DNA of 64,000 nt from Gilliamella sp. Occ3-1 (GTDB lineage Bacteria; Pseudomonadota; Gammaproteobacteria; Enterobacterales; Orbaceae): NCBI RefSeq assembly GCF_001690655.1, contig NZ_LZHQ01000001.1, positions 1 to 64,000 of the forward strand, read 5' to 3'. The notes beneath the pieces are model-generated. The model worked only from the letters and a program-made list of their open reading frames with translations. It was not told the origin of the DNA and did not search any database. This document shows, piece after piece, positions 1 to 11,500 of the stretch. Numbering within the stretch: the stretch's first letter is position 1; every line of letters begins with the position of its first letter. Both the position numbers and the translations under genes were made by a program.

Positions 1-806
<806 letters not shown>

Positions 807-941
807 ACAACTCGGAGTTGTTTTGGGTTACGCGATATTGAGTTGATTAAAAGTTGAAAGAACAGTTTGTTCCGGATTGAGAGATGAGTATTGATATGAG
901 ATAATGAATAGATATTGATACTGATTGAGAGAGACAGGATA

Positions 942-1060
942 TGTCTGGCGGTAATAGCGCGGTGGTCCCACCTGACCCCATGCCGAACTCAGAAGTGAAA
1001 CGCCGTAGTGCCGATGGTAGTGTGGGTATTACCCATGTGAGAGTAGGGTGCCGCCAGACT
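942..1060 (+). rRNA. rrf: 5S ribosomal RNA
   Basis: Typical gammaproteobacterial 5S rRNA of about 119 nt. The ends GTCTGGCGG and CCGCCAGAC pair to form helix I. The core holds the conserved words GGTGGTCCCACCTGA, CCATGCCGAACTCAG and CGCCGATGGTAG. It follows the 23S gene after a spacer of about 135 bp and precedes a strong intrinsic terminator. Confidence 0.97.
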
Positions 1061-1073
1061 TTTAAATATAGAG

Positions 1074-1100
1074 AGCCCAGCAGCAATGCTGGGCTTTTTT
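1074..1100 (+). terminator. rRNA operon intrinsic terminator
   Basis: A 9-bp stem (AGCCCAGCA / TGCTGGGCT) with a four-base loop is followed by a run of six T. It lies 13 bp after the 5S gene and ends the rRNA operon. Confidence 0.93.
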
Positions 1101-1285
1101 GCTTTTCGGTATTTTATTCTGATTATTGAAACATAATGTTAATCGATATAGTAATAAATATTCATTTGCGTAAAAAACAATCAATAAAAAAGGGTGTTTG
1201 CCATATTACTATTATTTTTTTATTTATTTCTTGCTGTATGTATGAAACAATTCAACTATACAGGGAAAATTTATTGAGGTAGTCA

Positions 1286-1858
1286 GTGATCGATAATGAT
1301 GGCTACCGTCCAAATGTAGGAATAGTTATTTGTAACAGGTATGGTCAAGTACTTTGGGCTCGTCGATACGGGCAAAATTCTTGGCAATTTCCTCAGGGCG
1401 GAATAAAACAAAACGAAACGCCTGAGCAGGCAATGTTTCGCGAATTAAACGAAGAAGTTGGTTTATTATCAAAAGATGTGAAGATTTTATCCGTTACTAA
1501 CGGTTGGTTGCGATATAAGTTACCCAAAAGGATGATTAGGTGGGAAAATCAACCAGTGTGTATTGGACAAAAACAAAAGTGGTTTTTATTAGAATTAATA
1601 TCTGATGCATCGGTAATTAACCTCAATACATCTTCAACTCCTGAATTTGATGATTGGAAATGGGTTAGTTATTGGTATCCTATTCGGCAAGTGATTGCAT
1701 TTAAGCGAGATGTCTATAGAAAGGCAATGAAGGAGTTTTCTTTACCTGTGTTTGCTATACAGTCTGAAATAGAGACCTCAGTAACTAATACTTCTAAAAA
1801 GAAACAATTTAATTTCTTTGCTAATAAACGGAAAAATAAAAAGCGTATTAAAAAATGA
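1286..1858 (+). CDS. rppH: RNA pyrophosphohydrolase RppH
   Basis: RppH removes pyrophosphate from the 5' triphosphate end of mRNAs and so starts RNase E-dependent decay. The Nudix box lies at residues 38-60 (GG...E...REL.EEVGL), and the whole core through about residue 150 is nearly co-linear with E. coli RppH. The start is a GTG with GAGGT just upstream, giving the family N-terminus [12 protein letters not shown]. The C-terminus is a variable lysine-rich tail, longer than in E. coli (190 against 176 residues). It heads a tight operon with lgt (ATGA overlap) and thyA, a neighbourhood shared with E. coli. Confidence 0.96.
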   Translation: MIDNDGYRPNVGIVICNRYGQVLWARRYGQNSWQFPQGGIKQNETPEQAMFRELNEEVGLLSKDVKILSVTNGWLRYKLPKRMIRWENQPVCIGQKQKWFLLELISDASVINLNTSSTPEFDDWKWVSYWYPIRQVIAFKRDVYRKAMKEFSLPVFAIQSEIETSVTNTSKKKQFNFFANKRKNKKRIKK

Positions 1859-2724
1859 ATCAATATTTACACTTCCCTAATTTCGATCCAATAGCTATCT
1901 CGATTGGTCCTGTATCACTTCATTGGTATGGGGCAATGTATTTATTTGGAGTGCTGGGTGCACTTTATTTGGCTAAGCGTCGCGCAAATAAACCAAATAG
2001 CCAATGGACGTTACAACAAGTTGAAAATTTATTGTTTTGGGGGTTTTTAGGTCTTTTTATTGGAGGCCGTTTAGGTTATGTCTTGTTCTATAATTTAGAA
2101 GCTTTTATCAAAGATCCTATAATTTTATTTAAAGTCTGGGAAGGCGGTATGTCTTTCCATGGTGGTCTGATTGGTGCTATTTGCGTTATTGTCCTTTTTG
2201 CAAAGGGAACAAAGAAAACTTTTATGCAAGTAGGTGACTTTGTTGCTCCTCTTGTCCCTATTGGTTTGATGTTTGGGCGATTTGGTAATTTTATTAATGG
2301 AGAACTTTGGGGGAGAGTAACTGATTCATCGATTGGTATGTTATTTCCAACATCATCACATGCCGATTTTATGTTTGTTCAGTCTCATCCTGAGTGGTTT
2401 TCACTTTATTCCCAATTAAATGGTATTTTACCGAGGCATCCTTCACAACTTTATGAAATGGTGTTTGAGGGAATAGTACTGTTTATTATTTTAAATATTT
2501 TTATTCGAAAACCAAAACCTACTGGCTCTGTATCTGGCCTATTTTTATTTTGCTATGGTTTATTTAGATTTGTTATAGAATTTTTTAGACAACCAGATGA
2601 GCAGTTAGGCTTATTTTTAAATATTATCAGTATGGGACAAATATTATGTCTACCAATGATTATTGGTGGTATTTTAATTATTTTATTTGCGTATAGATTT
2701 AATAATAAGGCAAAAACACAATGA
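1855..2724 (+). CDS. lgt: Prolipoprotein diacylglyceryl transferase Lgt
   Basis: Lgt is an inner-membrane enzyme that moves diacylglycerol from phosphatidylglycerol to the lipobox cysteine of prolipoproteins, the first step of lipoprotein maturation. The 289-residue protein has about seven hydrophobic segments. The Lgt signature [14 protein letters not shown] lies at about residues 141-154, and the conserved FHGG motif with its catalytic His is near residue 102. It overlaps rppH by four bases and thyA by four bases (both ATGA), so the three genes are probably translationally coupled. Its substrates in this window include LpoA and the lipoprotein at 43116-43937. Confidence 0.97.
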   Translation: MNQYLHFPNFDPIAISIGPVSLHWYGAMYLFGVLGALYLAKRRANKPNSQWTLQQVENLLFWGFLGLFIGGRLGYVLFYNLEAFIKDPIILFKVWEGGMSFHGGLIGAICVIVLFAKGTKKTFMQVGDFVAPLVPIGLMFGRFGNFINGELWGRVTDSSIGMLFPTSSHADFMFVQSHPEWFSLYSQLNGILPRHPSQLYEMVFEGIVLFIILNIFIRKPKPTGSVSGLFLFCYGLFRFVIEFFRQPDEQLGLFLNIISMGQILCLPMIIGGILIILFAYRFNNKAKTQ

Positions 2725-3515
2725 AACAATATTTAGCGTTAATGCGAAAAATTTTAGATGAAGGTACACCTAAGTCAGACCGAACGGGCACTGGAACGCT
2801 ATCTATTTTTGGGCATCAAATGCGATTTAATTTACAAGAAGGTTTTCCTCTTGTCACGACTAAAAAGTGTCATTTACGTTCAATTATTCATGAATTGCTT
2901 TGGTTTTTGAAGGGAGATACAAATGTTAAGTATCTTCAAGATAATAAGGTAACTATTTGGAATGAATGGGCTGATGAAAATGGTGATTTAGGTCCTGTTT
3001 ATGGCAAACAATGGCGGGCATGGGGAGCGGCTGATGGTCGTCAAATAGATCAGATTTCACAGTTAATTGATCAAATTAAAAATGATCCTGACTCTAGACG
3101 TATGATTGTTTCTGCTTGGAATGTTGGAGAATTAGATCAAATGGCATTAGCACCATGTCATGCTTTTTTCCAATTTTATGTCGCAAATGGCAAACTTTCT
3201 TGTCAACTTTATCAACGTTCTTGTGATGTATTTTTAGGATTGCCATTTAATATAGCTAGCTATTCTTTGTTAGTCCACATGATTGCACAGCAATGTGAAT
3301 TACAAGTAGGTGATTTTGTGTGGACTGGTGGTGATACTCATCTTTATTCTAATCATATGGAACAAGCACATTTGCAATTAGACCGTGAACCAAGAGCATT
3401 GCCAAAATTAGTTATTAAACGTAAACCTCCAACAATTTTTGATTATAAATTTGAGGATTTCGAAATTGTTGGTTATGAACCGTATCCAGCGATCAAAGCG
3501 CCTGTTGCTGTTTGA
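2721..3515 (+). CDS. thyA: Thymidylate synthase ThyA
   Basis: ThyA makes dTMP from dUMP using methylene-tetrahydrofolate. The 264 residues match the E. coli length exactly. The catalytic cysteine is Cys146 in APCHAFFQF, and the folate- and dUMP-binding motifs [12 protein letters not shown] and GDTHLYSNH are intact. The start overlaps the end of lgt, the same arrangement as in E. coli. A weak hairpin (stem GATCATAG at 3581-3588 with CTATGATC at 3601-3608) lies downstream and may mark the operon end, but it has no clear T-run. Confidence 0.97.
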   Translation: MKQYLALMRKILDEGTPKSDRTGTGTLSIFGHQMRFNLQEGFPLVTTKKCHLRSIIHELLWFLKGDTNVKYLQDNKVTIWNEWADENGDLGPVYGKQWRAWGAADGRQIDQISQLIDQIKNDPDSRRMIVSAWNVGELDQMALAPCHAFFQFYVANGKLSCQLYQRSCDVFLGLPFNIASYSLLVHMIAQQCELQVGDFVWTGGDTHLYSNHMEQAHLQLDREPRALPKLVIKRKPPTIFDYKFEDFEIVGYEPYPAIKAPVAV

Positions 3516-3749
3516 TTTTTTGTTAAAAAGTTTCCGGTAACTATGTGTTTAAGTATAAAAAATAGATAATTTTAAGAATGGATCATAGCTAATGGTTTTA
3601 CTATGATCTACTTTAAATATAAATTGATAACTAATATTGTTACAGAATAATAATATAACGCCTTAGGCTTTGTTTGTTTTTATGCTCCCGAAAAACAAGA
3701 TATAGTATATAATAACCAACTGTATTATTAATAATAATCTGATCTTAAT

Positions 3750-4700
3750 ATGAGTCAAAATCAAGAAATTCGTCCTATTTTTACTAAAAGTTTATTACAC
3801 CCTCGTTATTGGTTAACGTGGTTTGGTATTGGTATTTTATATTTAATCGTTTTATTACCATATCCAATTATTTTTCAATTGGGAAAAGGGTTAGGATTGC
3901 TTTCGATGAAATTAATCGGCAAACGTAAAGAAACGGCTAGGCAAAATCTAAAACTCTGTTTTCCTGAAAAAATACAATCTGAACGTGATCAGATGTTGCG
4001 TGAAAATTTTATTTCAACGGGTTTAGCAATTTTTGAAACCGGTATGGCATGGTTCTGGTCTGATAAACGGCTTGCTAAAAAAGTTTCTATTGTTGACGAT
4101 TTTCATATCACAAAAGTTCAACAATCAGGTCAAGGTGTTTTGCTCATTGGTATTCATTTTCTGACATTAGAATTAGGTGCACGTATCTTAGGAATGAACC
4201 ATCCTGGAGTCGGAGTGTACCGTCCAAATGATAATCCTGTAATGGATTATGTTCAGCTTAAAGGGCGGCTCAAATCAAACAAATATATGTTGGATCGACA
4301 TAATACTAAAGGAATGATCCGTGCACTAAAAGATGGTGAATTACTTTGGTATGCGCCAGATCATGATTATGGTCCTAAAAATAGTGTATTCGCACCTCTA
4401 TTTTCAGTAAAAAAAGCGGCAACAACTGTTGGTACGCGTATATTGGTTAAATTAGCTCAACCTACCATTATACCATTTACCCCTAAGCGTGAGAAAAATG
4501 GTTGTTATACTGTTTATGTAACATCAGAGCTTGAGGGGTATCCAATTGATGATGATGTACTTGCGGCTACTTTTATGAACAAAGCCATTGAACAAGAAAT
4601 TTTAAAAGCACCTGAACAATATATGTGGTTACATCGAAGATTTAAAACTCGCCCAAAAGGTGAAGCACCTTTATATACCGATAATGTTCAATCTGATTAA
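3750..4700 (+). CDS. lpxL: Lipid A late acyltransferase (LpxL/HtrB family)
   Basis: Inner-membrane enzyme that adds a secondary acyl chain, normally laurate, to Kdo2-lipid IVA during lipid A synthesis. The N-terminus has a single membrane segment at about residues 22-45. The catalytic H-x4-E motif is at His136/Glu141 (GIHFLTLE), and the conserved blocks GVYRPNDNP and PDHDYGP are clear. The match follows E. coli LpxL along its length. LpxP shares these motifs, so the exact acyl donor is inferred. The ribosome binding site is weak. The gene stands alone between thyA and rlmM. Confidence 0.92.
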   Translation: MSQNQEIRPIFTKSLLHPRYWLTWFGIGILYLIVLLPYPIIFQLGKGLGLLSMKLIGKRKETARQNLKLCFPEKIQSERDQMLRENFISTGLAIFETGMAWFWSDKRLAKKVSIVDDFHITKVQQSGQGVLLIGIHFLTLELGARILGMNHPGVGVYRPNDNPVMDYVQLKGRLKSNKYMLDRHNTKGMIRALKDGELLWYAPDHDYGPKNSVFAPLFSVKKAATTVGTRILVKLAQPTIIPFTPKREKNGCYTVYVTSELEGYPIDDDVLAATFMNKAIEQEILKAPEQYMWLHRRFKTRPKGEAPLYTDNVQSD

Positions 4701-4746
4701 TATGAATATTTTTTGTAGCTTCTGTTGAAAGAGTAAAAATTATATT

Positions 4747-5829
4747 ATGCAAAAACTAAACAAAATTATTCTTTATTGCCGTTGTGGATTTGAAAAAGAG
4801 TGTGCTAATGAAATCACTGATAGAGCTGCTCAAAAAGAAGTATATGGCTTTGCTAAAGTTAAAGAAAATAGTGGTTATGTTGTTTTTGAATGCTATCAAG
4901 ATGATGAAGCACAATTATTAATAAAAAATTTGGATTTCCGAACACTAATTTTTGCACGGCAAATGTTTGTAGCAGGTGACCTATTAGTTGATTTACCTAC
5001 AGATGATCGTATTTCTCCAATCATTGATGCATTATATGGATGTATTGACAAAGCTGGTGATCTGCGTGTTGAAGTTGCTGATACAAATGAAGGTAAAGCT
5101 CTTTCTGGCTTTTGTCGTAAATTTACTGTTCCTCTTCGTCAAGCATTAAGAAGTAAACGTATTTTATTAAAAATTGAAAATCCATCAAGACCCGTTGTCC
5201 ACTTATTTTTTATCAATAATAGCAGTTGTTATGTTGGTTATTCTCTGAGCCAAAATAATTCGCCTTTTTATATGGGAATTCCTAGGTTAAAATTCCCCTC
5301 TGATGCGCCAAGCCGTTCTACATTAAAATTAGAAGAAGCCTTTCATATTTTTATTCCTTATGATGAGTGGGAAGAGCGATTAGAAGGTGGTTTAAACGCT
5401 GTTGACTTGGGTGCTTGTCCTGGCGGTTGGACTTATCAATTGGTTAAAAGAAGCATGATGGTTTACGCTATTGATAATGGACCTATAAATGAAAAATTGA
5501 TGGAAACTGGGCAAGTTAAACATTATCGGGAAGATGGCTTTAAATTTATACCTAAAAAACATAATATTTATTGGTTGGTATGTGATATGGTTGAAAAACC
5601 AGCTAAAGTGACAGAGTTAATAACTAAATGGTTAATTAATGGTTGGTGTAGAGAGGCTATTTTTAACCTCAAATTACCAATGAAAAAACGTTATGAAGAA
5701 GTAAAACAAAATCTATATTCCTTAAATAACGAATTAAATAATCAAAAAATCAATATACAAATTCAGGCAAAACAGCTTTATCATGATCGAGAGGAAATTA
5801 CTGTTCATGTACAACGAATTTGGGGATAA
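4747..5829 (+). CDS. rlmM: 23S rRNA C2498 2'-O-methyltransferase RlmM
   Basis: RlmM (YgdE) methylates the ribose of C2498 in 23S rRNA before ribosome assembly. The 360-residue protein has an N-terminal THUMP-like region and a C-terminal Rossmann methyltransferase domain. The SAM-binding motif [17 protein letters not shown] is at about residues 218-235, and the catalytic lysine lies in [13 protein letters not shown] near the end. Identity to the E. coli family is high throughout. It is followed after 21 bp by lpoA. Confidence 0.96.
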   Translation: MQKLNKIILYCRCGFEKECANEITDRAAQKEVYGFAKVKENSGYVVFECYQDDEAQLLIKNLDFRTLIFARQMFVAGDLLVDLPTDDRISPIIDALYGCIDKAGDLRVEVADTNEGKALSGFCRKFTVPLRQALRSKRILLKIENPSRPVVHLFFINNSSCYVGYSLSQNNSPFYMGIPRLKFPSDAPSRSTLKLEEAFHIFIPYDEWEERLEGGLNAVDLGACPGGWTYQLVKRSMMVYAIDNGPINEKLMETGQVKHYREDGFKFIPKKHNIYWLVCDMVEKPAKVTELITKWLINGWCREAIFNLKLPMKKRYEEVKQNLYSLNNELNNQKINIQIQAKQLYHDREEITVHVQRIWG

Positions 5830-5850
5830 CAAAATTATAAGAGAATAGGT

Positions 5851-7695
5851 ATGAACTTAAAACGCTACTTTTATACTATATTAATAATGCCATTATTTAC
5901 GTTTTTGGTATGTTGTACTTTAGAAAAGTCAAAGAAATCTCTTAACTTTGATGATAACCAAAATTCTAATTATTATCTATCACAAGCAGATAATAGTTCC
6001 AGCTCAGCTAAAATTAATTGGCAATTATTAGCTATTCGCGCTCTAATAAAAGAAAATAAATTTTCACAAGCAAATACATTATTATCTAATTTACCACAAA
6101 ATCTTGATGCTGAGCAGCAAAAAGAAAAGTTATTATCAGAAGGTGATATTGCTGTGAAAAAAAGGAAGTCATTTGATCTAACTCAATTAATTATCGGAAC
6201 TTTGACTAACTCACAGCTATATCGTTATTACACTATTAAATTAGGTTTGGATATAAATGTGAAAGATATTGATGCTCAAGCCCACGATTATATTCAATTA
6301 GAAAAATATGTATCAGAAACTGAAAAAAAGCAACTATTAAACAATACATGGAATTTTTTCCGTAAGCTAGATTCAGATAAAATCGGTAAAGTTTTAGTTG
6401 ACGAAAATGACAATACATTAAAAGGTTGGGTTGATTTGGCTTACGCTTATCAAGAAGCTCGTAAAGCACCTATACCGCAAGACGATACACCTGAAACCAT
6501 TGATGAAAAATCTGAAAATGAAAAACGGCTATTAAAACAAACTGTTAACAATTGGGGTATACAATATTCAGATCATCCAGCAAAAGAGATTATTTCGATA
6601 TTAATTGGAGAACAAACACTTTCTGTTGATGCGAATGCAAAAAAGATTGCCTTATTGTTACCATTAAATGGCTCCTCACGTATATTTGGTGAAACTATTC
6701 GTCAGGGTTATATGGATGGCATAAAGTTTTTTCCACAAGAGCCACAACAGAACGTGATTTTGCTTGATACAACTAGTGCACCTATGGATGCTTTAATCCA
6801 GCAAGCACAAGAACAAAATGTTGAGTTGATTGTAGGTCCTTTATTAAAAGATGAAGTAATTAAATTAAAAGAGCTTGATCCAGCTATTCCTGTTTTAACC
6901 TTAAATAAAGTTGATAATACCTCTGCTACTACAAATAAAATGTGTTACTTCGCTTTATCTCCCGAAAATGAAGCAAAAGATGCGGCAGATCATATTTATT
7001 CCCAACATAAAATAAAACCATTACTGTTAGTACCACAAACAGATTTAGGTAAACGTGTTGCACAAAGTTTTGCCGAACAATGGTCGCAATTGTCAGCAAA
7101 TAGTTCCCAAGCTTATGTACAATACTTTGGTAATACTAAAACATTAAGAGCTAATATGAACCGTAATGTAGGCATTAGTCTTGCCGGAAATCCTATTTTG
7201 ATAGACGAAACTTCGTCTGGGGGAATAGTATCTACTGAATATGATGCTATTTATGTTTATTCTTCATATGAGGAATTGACATTGATAAAACCAATGCTTG
7301 ATATGGGTGCAAATAAAACTATTGGAAATTCGTCTGCAGTTACACTTTATTCAAGTTCAAAAAGTCATGTAGCTAATGCTTCTAATGACTTCAATTATGA
7401 TATGAATAAAACTGAATATGCAGATATCCCTATGATTATAAATCAAACGGATAAGGTAAATACAAAAATACCTAGTAATATTCAGAAAGATTATTCATTA
7501 ATGCGTCTTTATGCAATGGGTATTGATGCGTGGAGACTAACAAATCGTTTTAATCAGCTTAATTTTCATCAAATTAATTTTTTAGACGGTATGACAGGTA
7601 AACTATCAACAACAGATCAATGTGAAGTGACTCGAGCACTTTCTTGGCAACAATATATTTATGGCGAAGCTAAATCTGATTCAAAAAACGAATAA
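5851..7695 (+). CDS. lpoA: Penicillin-binding protein activator LpoA
   Basis: LpoA (YraM) is an outer-membrane lipoprotein that reaches through the periplasm to stimulate PBP1A. At 614 residues it has the usual two parts: a helical N-terminal TPR-like domain (about 50-260) and a C-terminal periplasmic-binding-protein-like domain (about 265-600, with ALLLPLNGSSRIFGETIRQGY). The N-terminus is a hydrophobic signal ending in LVCC, an unusual lipobox because the residue before the modified Cys would be another Cys. The sequence is much diverged from E. coli, but the order lpoA-yraN-diaA supports the call. Confidence 0.9.
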   Translation: MNLKRYFYTILIMPLFTFLVCCTLEKSKKSLNFDDNQNSNYYLSQADNSSSSAKINWQLLAIRALIKENKFSQANTLLSNLPQNLDAEQQKEKLLSEGDIAVKKRKSFDLTQLIIGTLTNSQLYRYYTIKLGLDINVKDIDAQAHDYIQLEKYVSETEKKQLLNNTWNFFRKLDSDKIGKVLVDENDNTLKGWVDLAYAYQEARKAPIPQDDTPETIDEKSENEKRLLKQTVNNWGIQYSDHPAKEIISILIGEQTLSVDANAKKIALLLPLNGSSRIFGETIRQGYMDGIKFFPQEPQQNVILLDTTSAPMDALIQQAQEQNVELIVGPLLKDEVIKLKELDPAIPVLTLNKVDNTSATTNKMCYFALSPENEAKDAADHIYSQHKIKPLLLVPQTDLGKRVAQSFAEQWSQLSANSSQAYVQYFGNTKTLRANMNRNVGISLAGNPILIDETSSGGIVSTEYDAIYVYSSYEELTLIKPMLDMGANKTIGNSSAVTLYSSSKSHVANASNDFNYDMNKTEYADIPMIINQTDKVNTKIPSNIQKDYSLMRLYAMGIDAWRLTNRFNQLNFHQINFLDGMTGKLSTTDQCEVTRALSWQQYIYGEAKSDSKNE

Positions 7696-8032
7696 AAAAC
7701 AAATTGGTGAGCATTATGAGAATATAGCTCGCCAGTATCTACTTAAGCAAGGGCTTAAATTTCTTGCACATAATAGTCATTTTCGCTTTGGCGAACTTGA
7801 TTTAATAATGCTTGATAATAAATGTCTTGTTTTTATTGAAGTACGTTATCGAAAAAATGCAAATTTTGGTGACGCTGAAATGACTGTTACATTAAATAAA
7901 CAAAATAAAATTAAGCAGGCTGCTTTACAATGGATGATGATGCAAAATTTGAATATTGAAGATACAGAGTTTAGATTTGATGTTTTTGCTATTACAGGTA
8001 ACAGTCAAAAATGGATTATTAATGCATTTTAA
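7661..8032 (+). CDS. yraN: YraN family protein (UPF0102)
   Basis: Small UPF0102 protein related to PD-(D/E)xK nucleases; its cellular role is not established. At 123 residues it has the family's usual length. The nuclease-like core is visible as GELDLIMLD followed by FIEVRYRK, with the acidic residues and the basic residue in place. The assigned ATG overlaps the end of lpoA by 35 bp, which is plausible given the tight operon. A start further inside is possible but would remove little. Confidence 0.88.
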   Translation: MAKLNLIQKTNKKQIGEHYENIARQYLLKQGLKFLAHNSHFRFGELDLIMLDNKCLVFIEVRYRKNANFGDAEMTVTLNKQNKIKQAALQWMMMQNLNIEDTEFRFDVFAITGNSQKWIINAF

Positions 8033-8048
8033 TTTTTAGGTGAAAAGC

Positions 8049-8624
8049 GTGCAAGATTTAATTAAAAATTATTTTACTGAAAGTATCCAAACTCAAATCG
8101 TGATGGCGGAATCACTTGGCCTTTCTATTGAAAAAGCAGCAAATATTATTGTTGAGAGTTTACTTAATGGTAATAAAATTATGAGTTGTGGTAATGGTCC
8201 ATCCGCAGCTAATGTACAAAGTTTTACTTCACGTTTAATCACCAGTATTAATATTGAAAGACCAAGTATTCCGGCAATAGCTTTAGTAACGGACAATGTT
8301 TTATTAAGTGCCATAGCTAATCACGAGGAAATTTATGCTCGTCAAATTCAAGCATTAGGACAACAAAGTGATGTCTTAATTATAGCAACTTGCCAAGGGA
8401 ATAGCCGAGCTATCATTCGAGCTGTTCAAGAAGCGGTAATTAAAGATATGAAAATTGTCGCATTAACTGCTTTTGATGGTGGTGAAGTTATTGGCTTATT
8501 AGGTCAAAATGATATTGAAATTAGGATTCCGTCTTATAAAAAAGTGATGGCATACGAAATGCACGCTATGGTTCTTAATTGCTTGTTCCAATTAATTGAG
8601 AATAGGTTATTTATTCATAGCTAA
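8049..8624 (+). CDS. diaA: DnaA initiator-associating protein DiaA
   Basis: DiaA is a SIS-domain tetramer that binds DnaA and promotes its assembly at oriC. The start is placed at the GTG at 8049 rather than the GTG at 8040. This gives the E. coli-like N-terminus MQDLIKNYFTESIQTQI and places AGG eight bases upstream; the 8040 codon overlaps that ribosome binding site. The SIS-domain motifs NGNKIMSCGNGPSA and PAIAL-TDN are clear, and the length (191 residues) is close to the E. coli protein. It is third in the lpoA-yraN-diaA cluster. Confidence 0.93.
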   Translation: MQDLIKNYFTESIQTQIVMAESLGLSIEKAANIIVESLLNGNKIMSCGNGPSAANVQSFTSRLITSINIERPSIPAIALVTDNVLLSAIANHEEIYARQIQALGQQSDVLIIATCQGNSRAIIRAVQEAVIKDMKIVALTAFDGGEVIGLLGQNDIEIRIPSYKKVMAYEMHAMVLNCLFQLIENRLFIHS

Positions 8625-8670
8625 TAAGTTGAAATAAAGACGGTTTAATTCTGCATTAATAGCGATTTTA

Positions 8671-8679
8671 TGCTATAAT
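8671..8679 (+). promoter_or_regulatory. Extended -10 promoter of gyrA
   Basis: TGCTATAAT is a perfect extended -10 element (TGn plus TATAAT) 46 bp upstream of the gyrA start. The -35 hexamer is weak, as is usual when TGn is present. This fits a relaxation-sensitive gyrase promoter, although supercoiling control is inferred only from the gene. Confidence 0.7.
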
Positions 8680-8724
8680 TATGAACTATTTTGATGACTT
8701 AAATTAATAAGAGTACATGGTGTT

Positions 8725-11424
8725 ATGACCGAACTAGCCAAAGAAATAACCCCCGTTAATATAGAAGATGAATTAAAATCTTCTTATCTTGACTATGCAA
8801 TGTCTGTCATTGTTGGGCGTGCCTTACCTGATGTCCGTGACGGATTAAAGCCTGTTCATCGACGCGTTTTATTTGCTATGCATGAAGCGGGATATGATTG
8901 GAATAAGCCTTATAGGAAGTCTGCTCGTGTTGTTGGTGATGTAATTGGTAAATATCATCCACATGGCGATTCAGCAGTTTATGATACAATTGTACGTATG
9001 GCTCAACCATTCTCATTACGTTATATGTTGGTTGATGGTCAAGGTAACTTCGGTTCTGTTGATGGCGATTCAGCTGCTGCGATGCGTTATACTGAAATTC
9101 GTATGCAAAAGTTTGCGGGAGCATTATTAACTGATTTAGATAAAGAGACAGTTGATTTTTCACCTAATTACGATGGTTCAGAAATGATCCCTGATGTGCT
9201 ACCAACACGAATTCCTAACTTATTGATTAATGGCGCGTCAGGGATTGCTGTTGGTATGGCCACTAACATTCCTCCTCACAATCTCTCTGAAGTTATCAAT
9301 GGTTGCTTGGCTTTTATCGAAGACGAAAATATTTCAGTCGATGGTTTAATGGAGTATATCCATGGGCCAGATTTTCCAACAGCAGCATTAATTAATGGTC
9401 GAAAAGGTATCGAAAACGCGTATCGCACAGGTCGTGGTATTATCTATATTCGCTCTAAAGCTACCATAGAAGTTGATGATCATAGTGGACGTGAAACCAT
9501 TATTGTTAATGAGATACCGTATCAGGTTAATAAGAAAAAACTGATCGAAAAAATTGCAGAATTAGTTAAAGATAAAAAAATAGAAGGTATTTCGGCATTA
9601 CGCGATGAATCAGATAAAGACGGTATGCGTATAGTTATTGAAATCAAACGCGATGCTGTTGGTGAAGTTGTATTAAATAACCTTTTCTCTTTGACTCAAT
9701 TGCAAGTTTCATTTGGTATCAATATGGTGGCTTTACATAAAGGCCAACCAAAACTCCTAAATTTACGCGAAATGATTGAAGCGTTTGTGCTTCATCGACG
9801 CGAAGTTGTAACCCGTCGAACCATTTATGAACTACGCAAAGCGCGCGAACGAGCCCATGTATTAGAAGGTTTAGCAATTGCACTTGCCAATATTGATCCT
9901 ATCATTGAACTAATTCGTGCTGCTGCAACGCCTAATGAAGCAAAAACTAAATTATTGAGCCAAGCCTGGCAACTTGGGAATGTTGCTGCCATGCTAGAAA
10001 AAGCAGGTAATGATGCAGCTAGACCAGAAGATTTAGCACCAGAGTTTGGTATTCATGATGGACATTATTATTTATCAGAAGCACAGGCTCAAGCGATTTT
10101 AGATCTCCGCTTACACCGCTTAACCGGCCTTGAACATGAAAAAATTCTTGATGAATACAAAGAATTATTGGTTCAAATTGGTGAGTTATTGCATATTTTA
10201 GCTAGCTCAGAACGTTTAATGGAAGTGATTCGTGAAGAATTAGAAAGCGTTCGAGACCAATTCCAAGATGCTAGACGAACAGAAATTACAGCAAGCAGTG
10301 CAGATATTAATATTGAAGATCTTATTGCTCAAGAAGATGTGGTCGTTACTCTTTCCCATCAAGGTTATGTAAAATATCAACCACTTTCAGATTATGAAGC
10401 TCAACGTCGTGGTGGTAAAGGTAAATCAGCCACTAAAATTAAAGAAGAAGACTTTGTCGAAAAACTATTAGTTGCCAATACCCATGATACGATTCTTTGC
10501 TTCTCAAGCCGTGGTCGATTATATTGGATGAAAGTTTACCAATTGCCTGAAGCCAGCCGTGGTTCTCGAGGTCGTCCAATTATTAATTTGTTACCTCTTG
10601 AAGAAAACGAACGAATCACTGCAATTTTACCTGTTCGAGAATTTGATGATGAACATTGTGTATTTATGGCTACAGCACAAGGTACAGTTAAGAAAACATC
10701 TTTAATTGAATTTAGTCGTCCACGAAGTGGCGGTATTATTGCGATTAATTTACGCGATGATGATGAATTAATCGGTGTCGATTTAACTAGCAATGATCCT
10801 TCAGCTATTGTTGATGATGAAGAACTTTATGATGATGCTATTGTTGAAGAGATTGACTCAGAAGATGATAACCTGATTGGTGAAATCTCAACGACTGAAG
10901 ATATTATGTTATTCTCTGCTAATGGTAAAGTTGTTCGCTTCCCAGCCAATAAAATTCGTTGTATGGGCAGAACGGCCGCAGGTGTACGTGGCATAAAACT
11001 TGATAGTGATGATAAAGTGGTTTCGTTAATTGTGCCTAGAGGTAACGGTGCAATTTTAACTGCAACTCAAAATGGATATGGTAAACGCACACAGCAAGAA
11101 CTATATCCAACCAAATCAAGAGCAACTAAAGGTGTTATTTCTATCAAAGTTAGTGAGCGAAATGGTACTGTTGTTGGCGCAGTTCAAGTTGATGAAACAG
11201 ATCAAATCATGCTAATCACAGATGCAGGAACGCTTGTTCGTACTCGTGTTTCAGAGGTAAGTATTGTTGGTCGTAACACTCAAGGTGTCATGCTTATTCG
11301 AACAGCTGACAACGAAAAAGTTGTGGGATTACAACGAATAGCTGAAACAGAAGATGACGCAAGTGAATTGGAAGCATCGGAAAATAATGAACGGCACGAT
11401 TCACTTCAAGTGTCCGAGGATTAA
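8725..11424 (+). CDS. gyrA: DNA gyrase subunit A
   Basis: Breakage-reunion subunit of gyrase, which introduces negative supercoils together with GyrB. The 899-residue protein keeps E. coli numbering at the N-terminus: Ser83 and Asp87 of the quinolone region are wild type ([10 protein letters not shown]), and the active-site Tyr122 lies in AMRYTEIR. The C-terminal beta-pinwheel begins after the GyrA-box QRRGGKGK (about residue 560). An acidic insertion occurs at about 690-725, and the C-terminal tail is acidic. No target-site resistance change is visible at these two positions. Confidence 0.98.
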   Translation: MTELAKEITPVNIEDELKSSYLDYAMSVIVGRALPDVRDGLKPVHRRVLFAMHEAGYDWNKPYRKSARVVGDVIGKYHPHGDSAVYDTIVRMAQPFSLRYMLVDGQGNFGSVDGDSAAAMRYTEIRMQKFAGALLTDLDKETVDFSPNYDGSEMIPDVLPTRIPNLLINGASGIAVGMATNIPPHNLSEVINGCLAFIEDENISVDGLMEYIHGPDFPTAALINGRKGIENAYRTGRGIIYIRSKATIEVDDHSGRETIIVNEIPYQVNKKKLIEKIAELVKDKKIEGISALRDESDKDGMRIVIEIKRDAVGEVVLNNLFSLTQLQVSFGINMVALHKGQPKLLNLREMIEAFVLHRREVVTRRTIYELRKARERAHVLEGLAIALANIDPIIELIRAAATPNEAKTKLLSQAWQLGNVAAMLEKAGNDAARPEDLAPEFGIHDGHYYLSEAQAQAILDLRLHRLTGLEHEKILDEYKELLVQIGELLHILASSERLMEVIREELESVRDQFQDARRTEITASSADINIEDLIAQEDVVVTLSHQGYVKYQPLSDYEAQRRGGKGKSATKIKEEDFVEKLLVANTHDTILCFSSRGRLYWMKVYQLPEASRGSRGRPIINLLPLEENERITAILPVREFDDEHCVFMATAQGTVKKTSLIEFSRPRSGGIIAINLRDDDELIGVDLTSNDPSAIVDDEELYDDAIVEEIDSEDDNLIGEISTTEDIMLFSANGKVVRFPANKIRCMGRTAAGVRGIKLDSDDKVVSLIVPRGNGAILTATQNGYGKRTQQELYPTKSRATKGVISIKVSERNGTVVGAVQVDETDQIMLITDAGTLVRTRVSEVSIVGRNTQGVMLIRTADNEKVVGLQRIAETEDDASELEASENNERHDSLQVSED

Positions 11425-11438
11425 TTATTTAATAATCT

Positions 11439-11467
11439 AAAAGGATTAGTTTTGCTAATCCTTTTTT
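11439..11467 (+). terminator. gyrA intrinsic terminator
   Basis: An 11-bp stem (AAAAGGATTAG / CTAATCCTTTT) is followed by a T-run, 15 bp after the gyrA stop codon. Confidence 0.88.
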
Positions 11468-11500
11468 ATTTTCAAGAACCGTTAAAAGGAATAGTATTAG

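Noticed and set aside
8758..9000. Possible quinolone-resistance change in GyrA
   Set aside because: Ser83 and Asp87 are both wild type, so no resistance change is visible.
8876..9163. Open frames within gyrA on either strand, up to 95 codons
   Set aside because: They are alternative-frame readings of a strongly conserved gene, without ribosome binding sites or family motifs.
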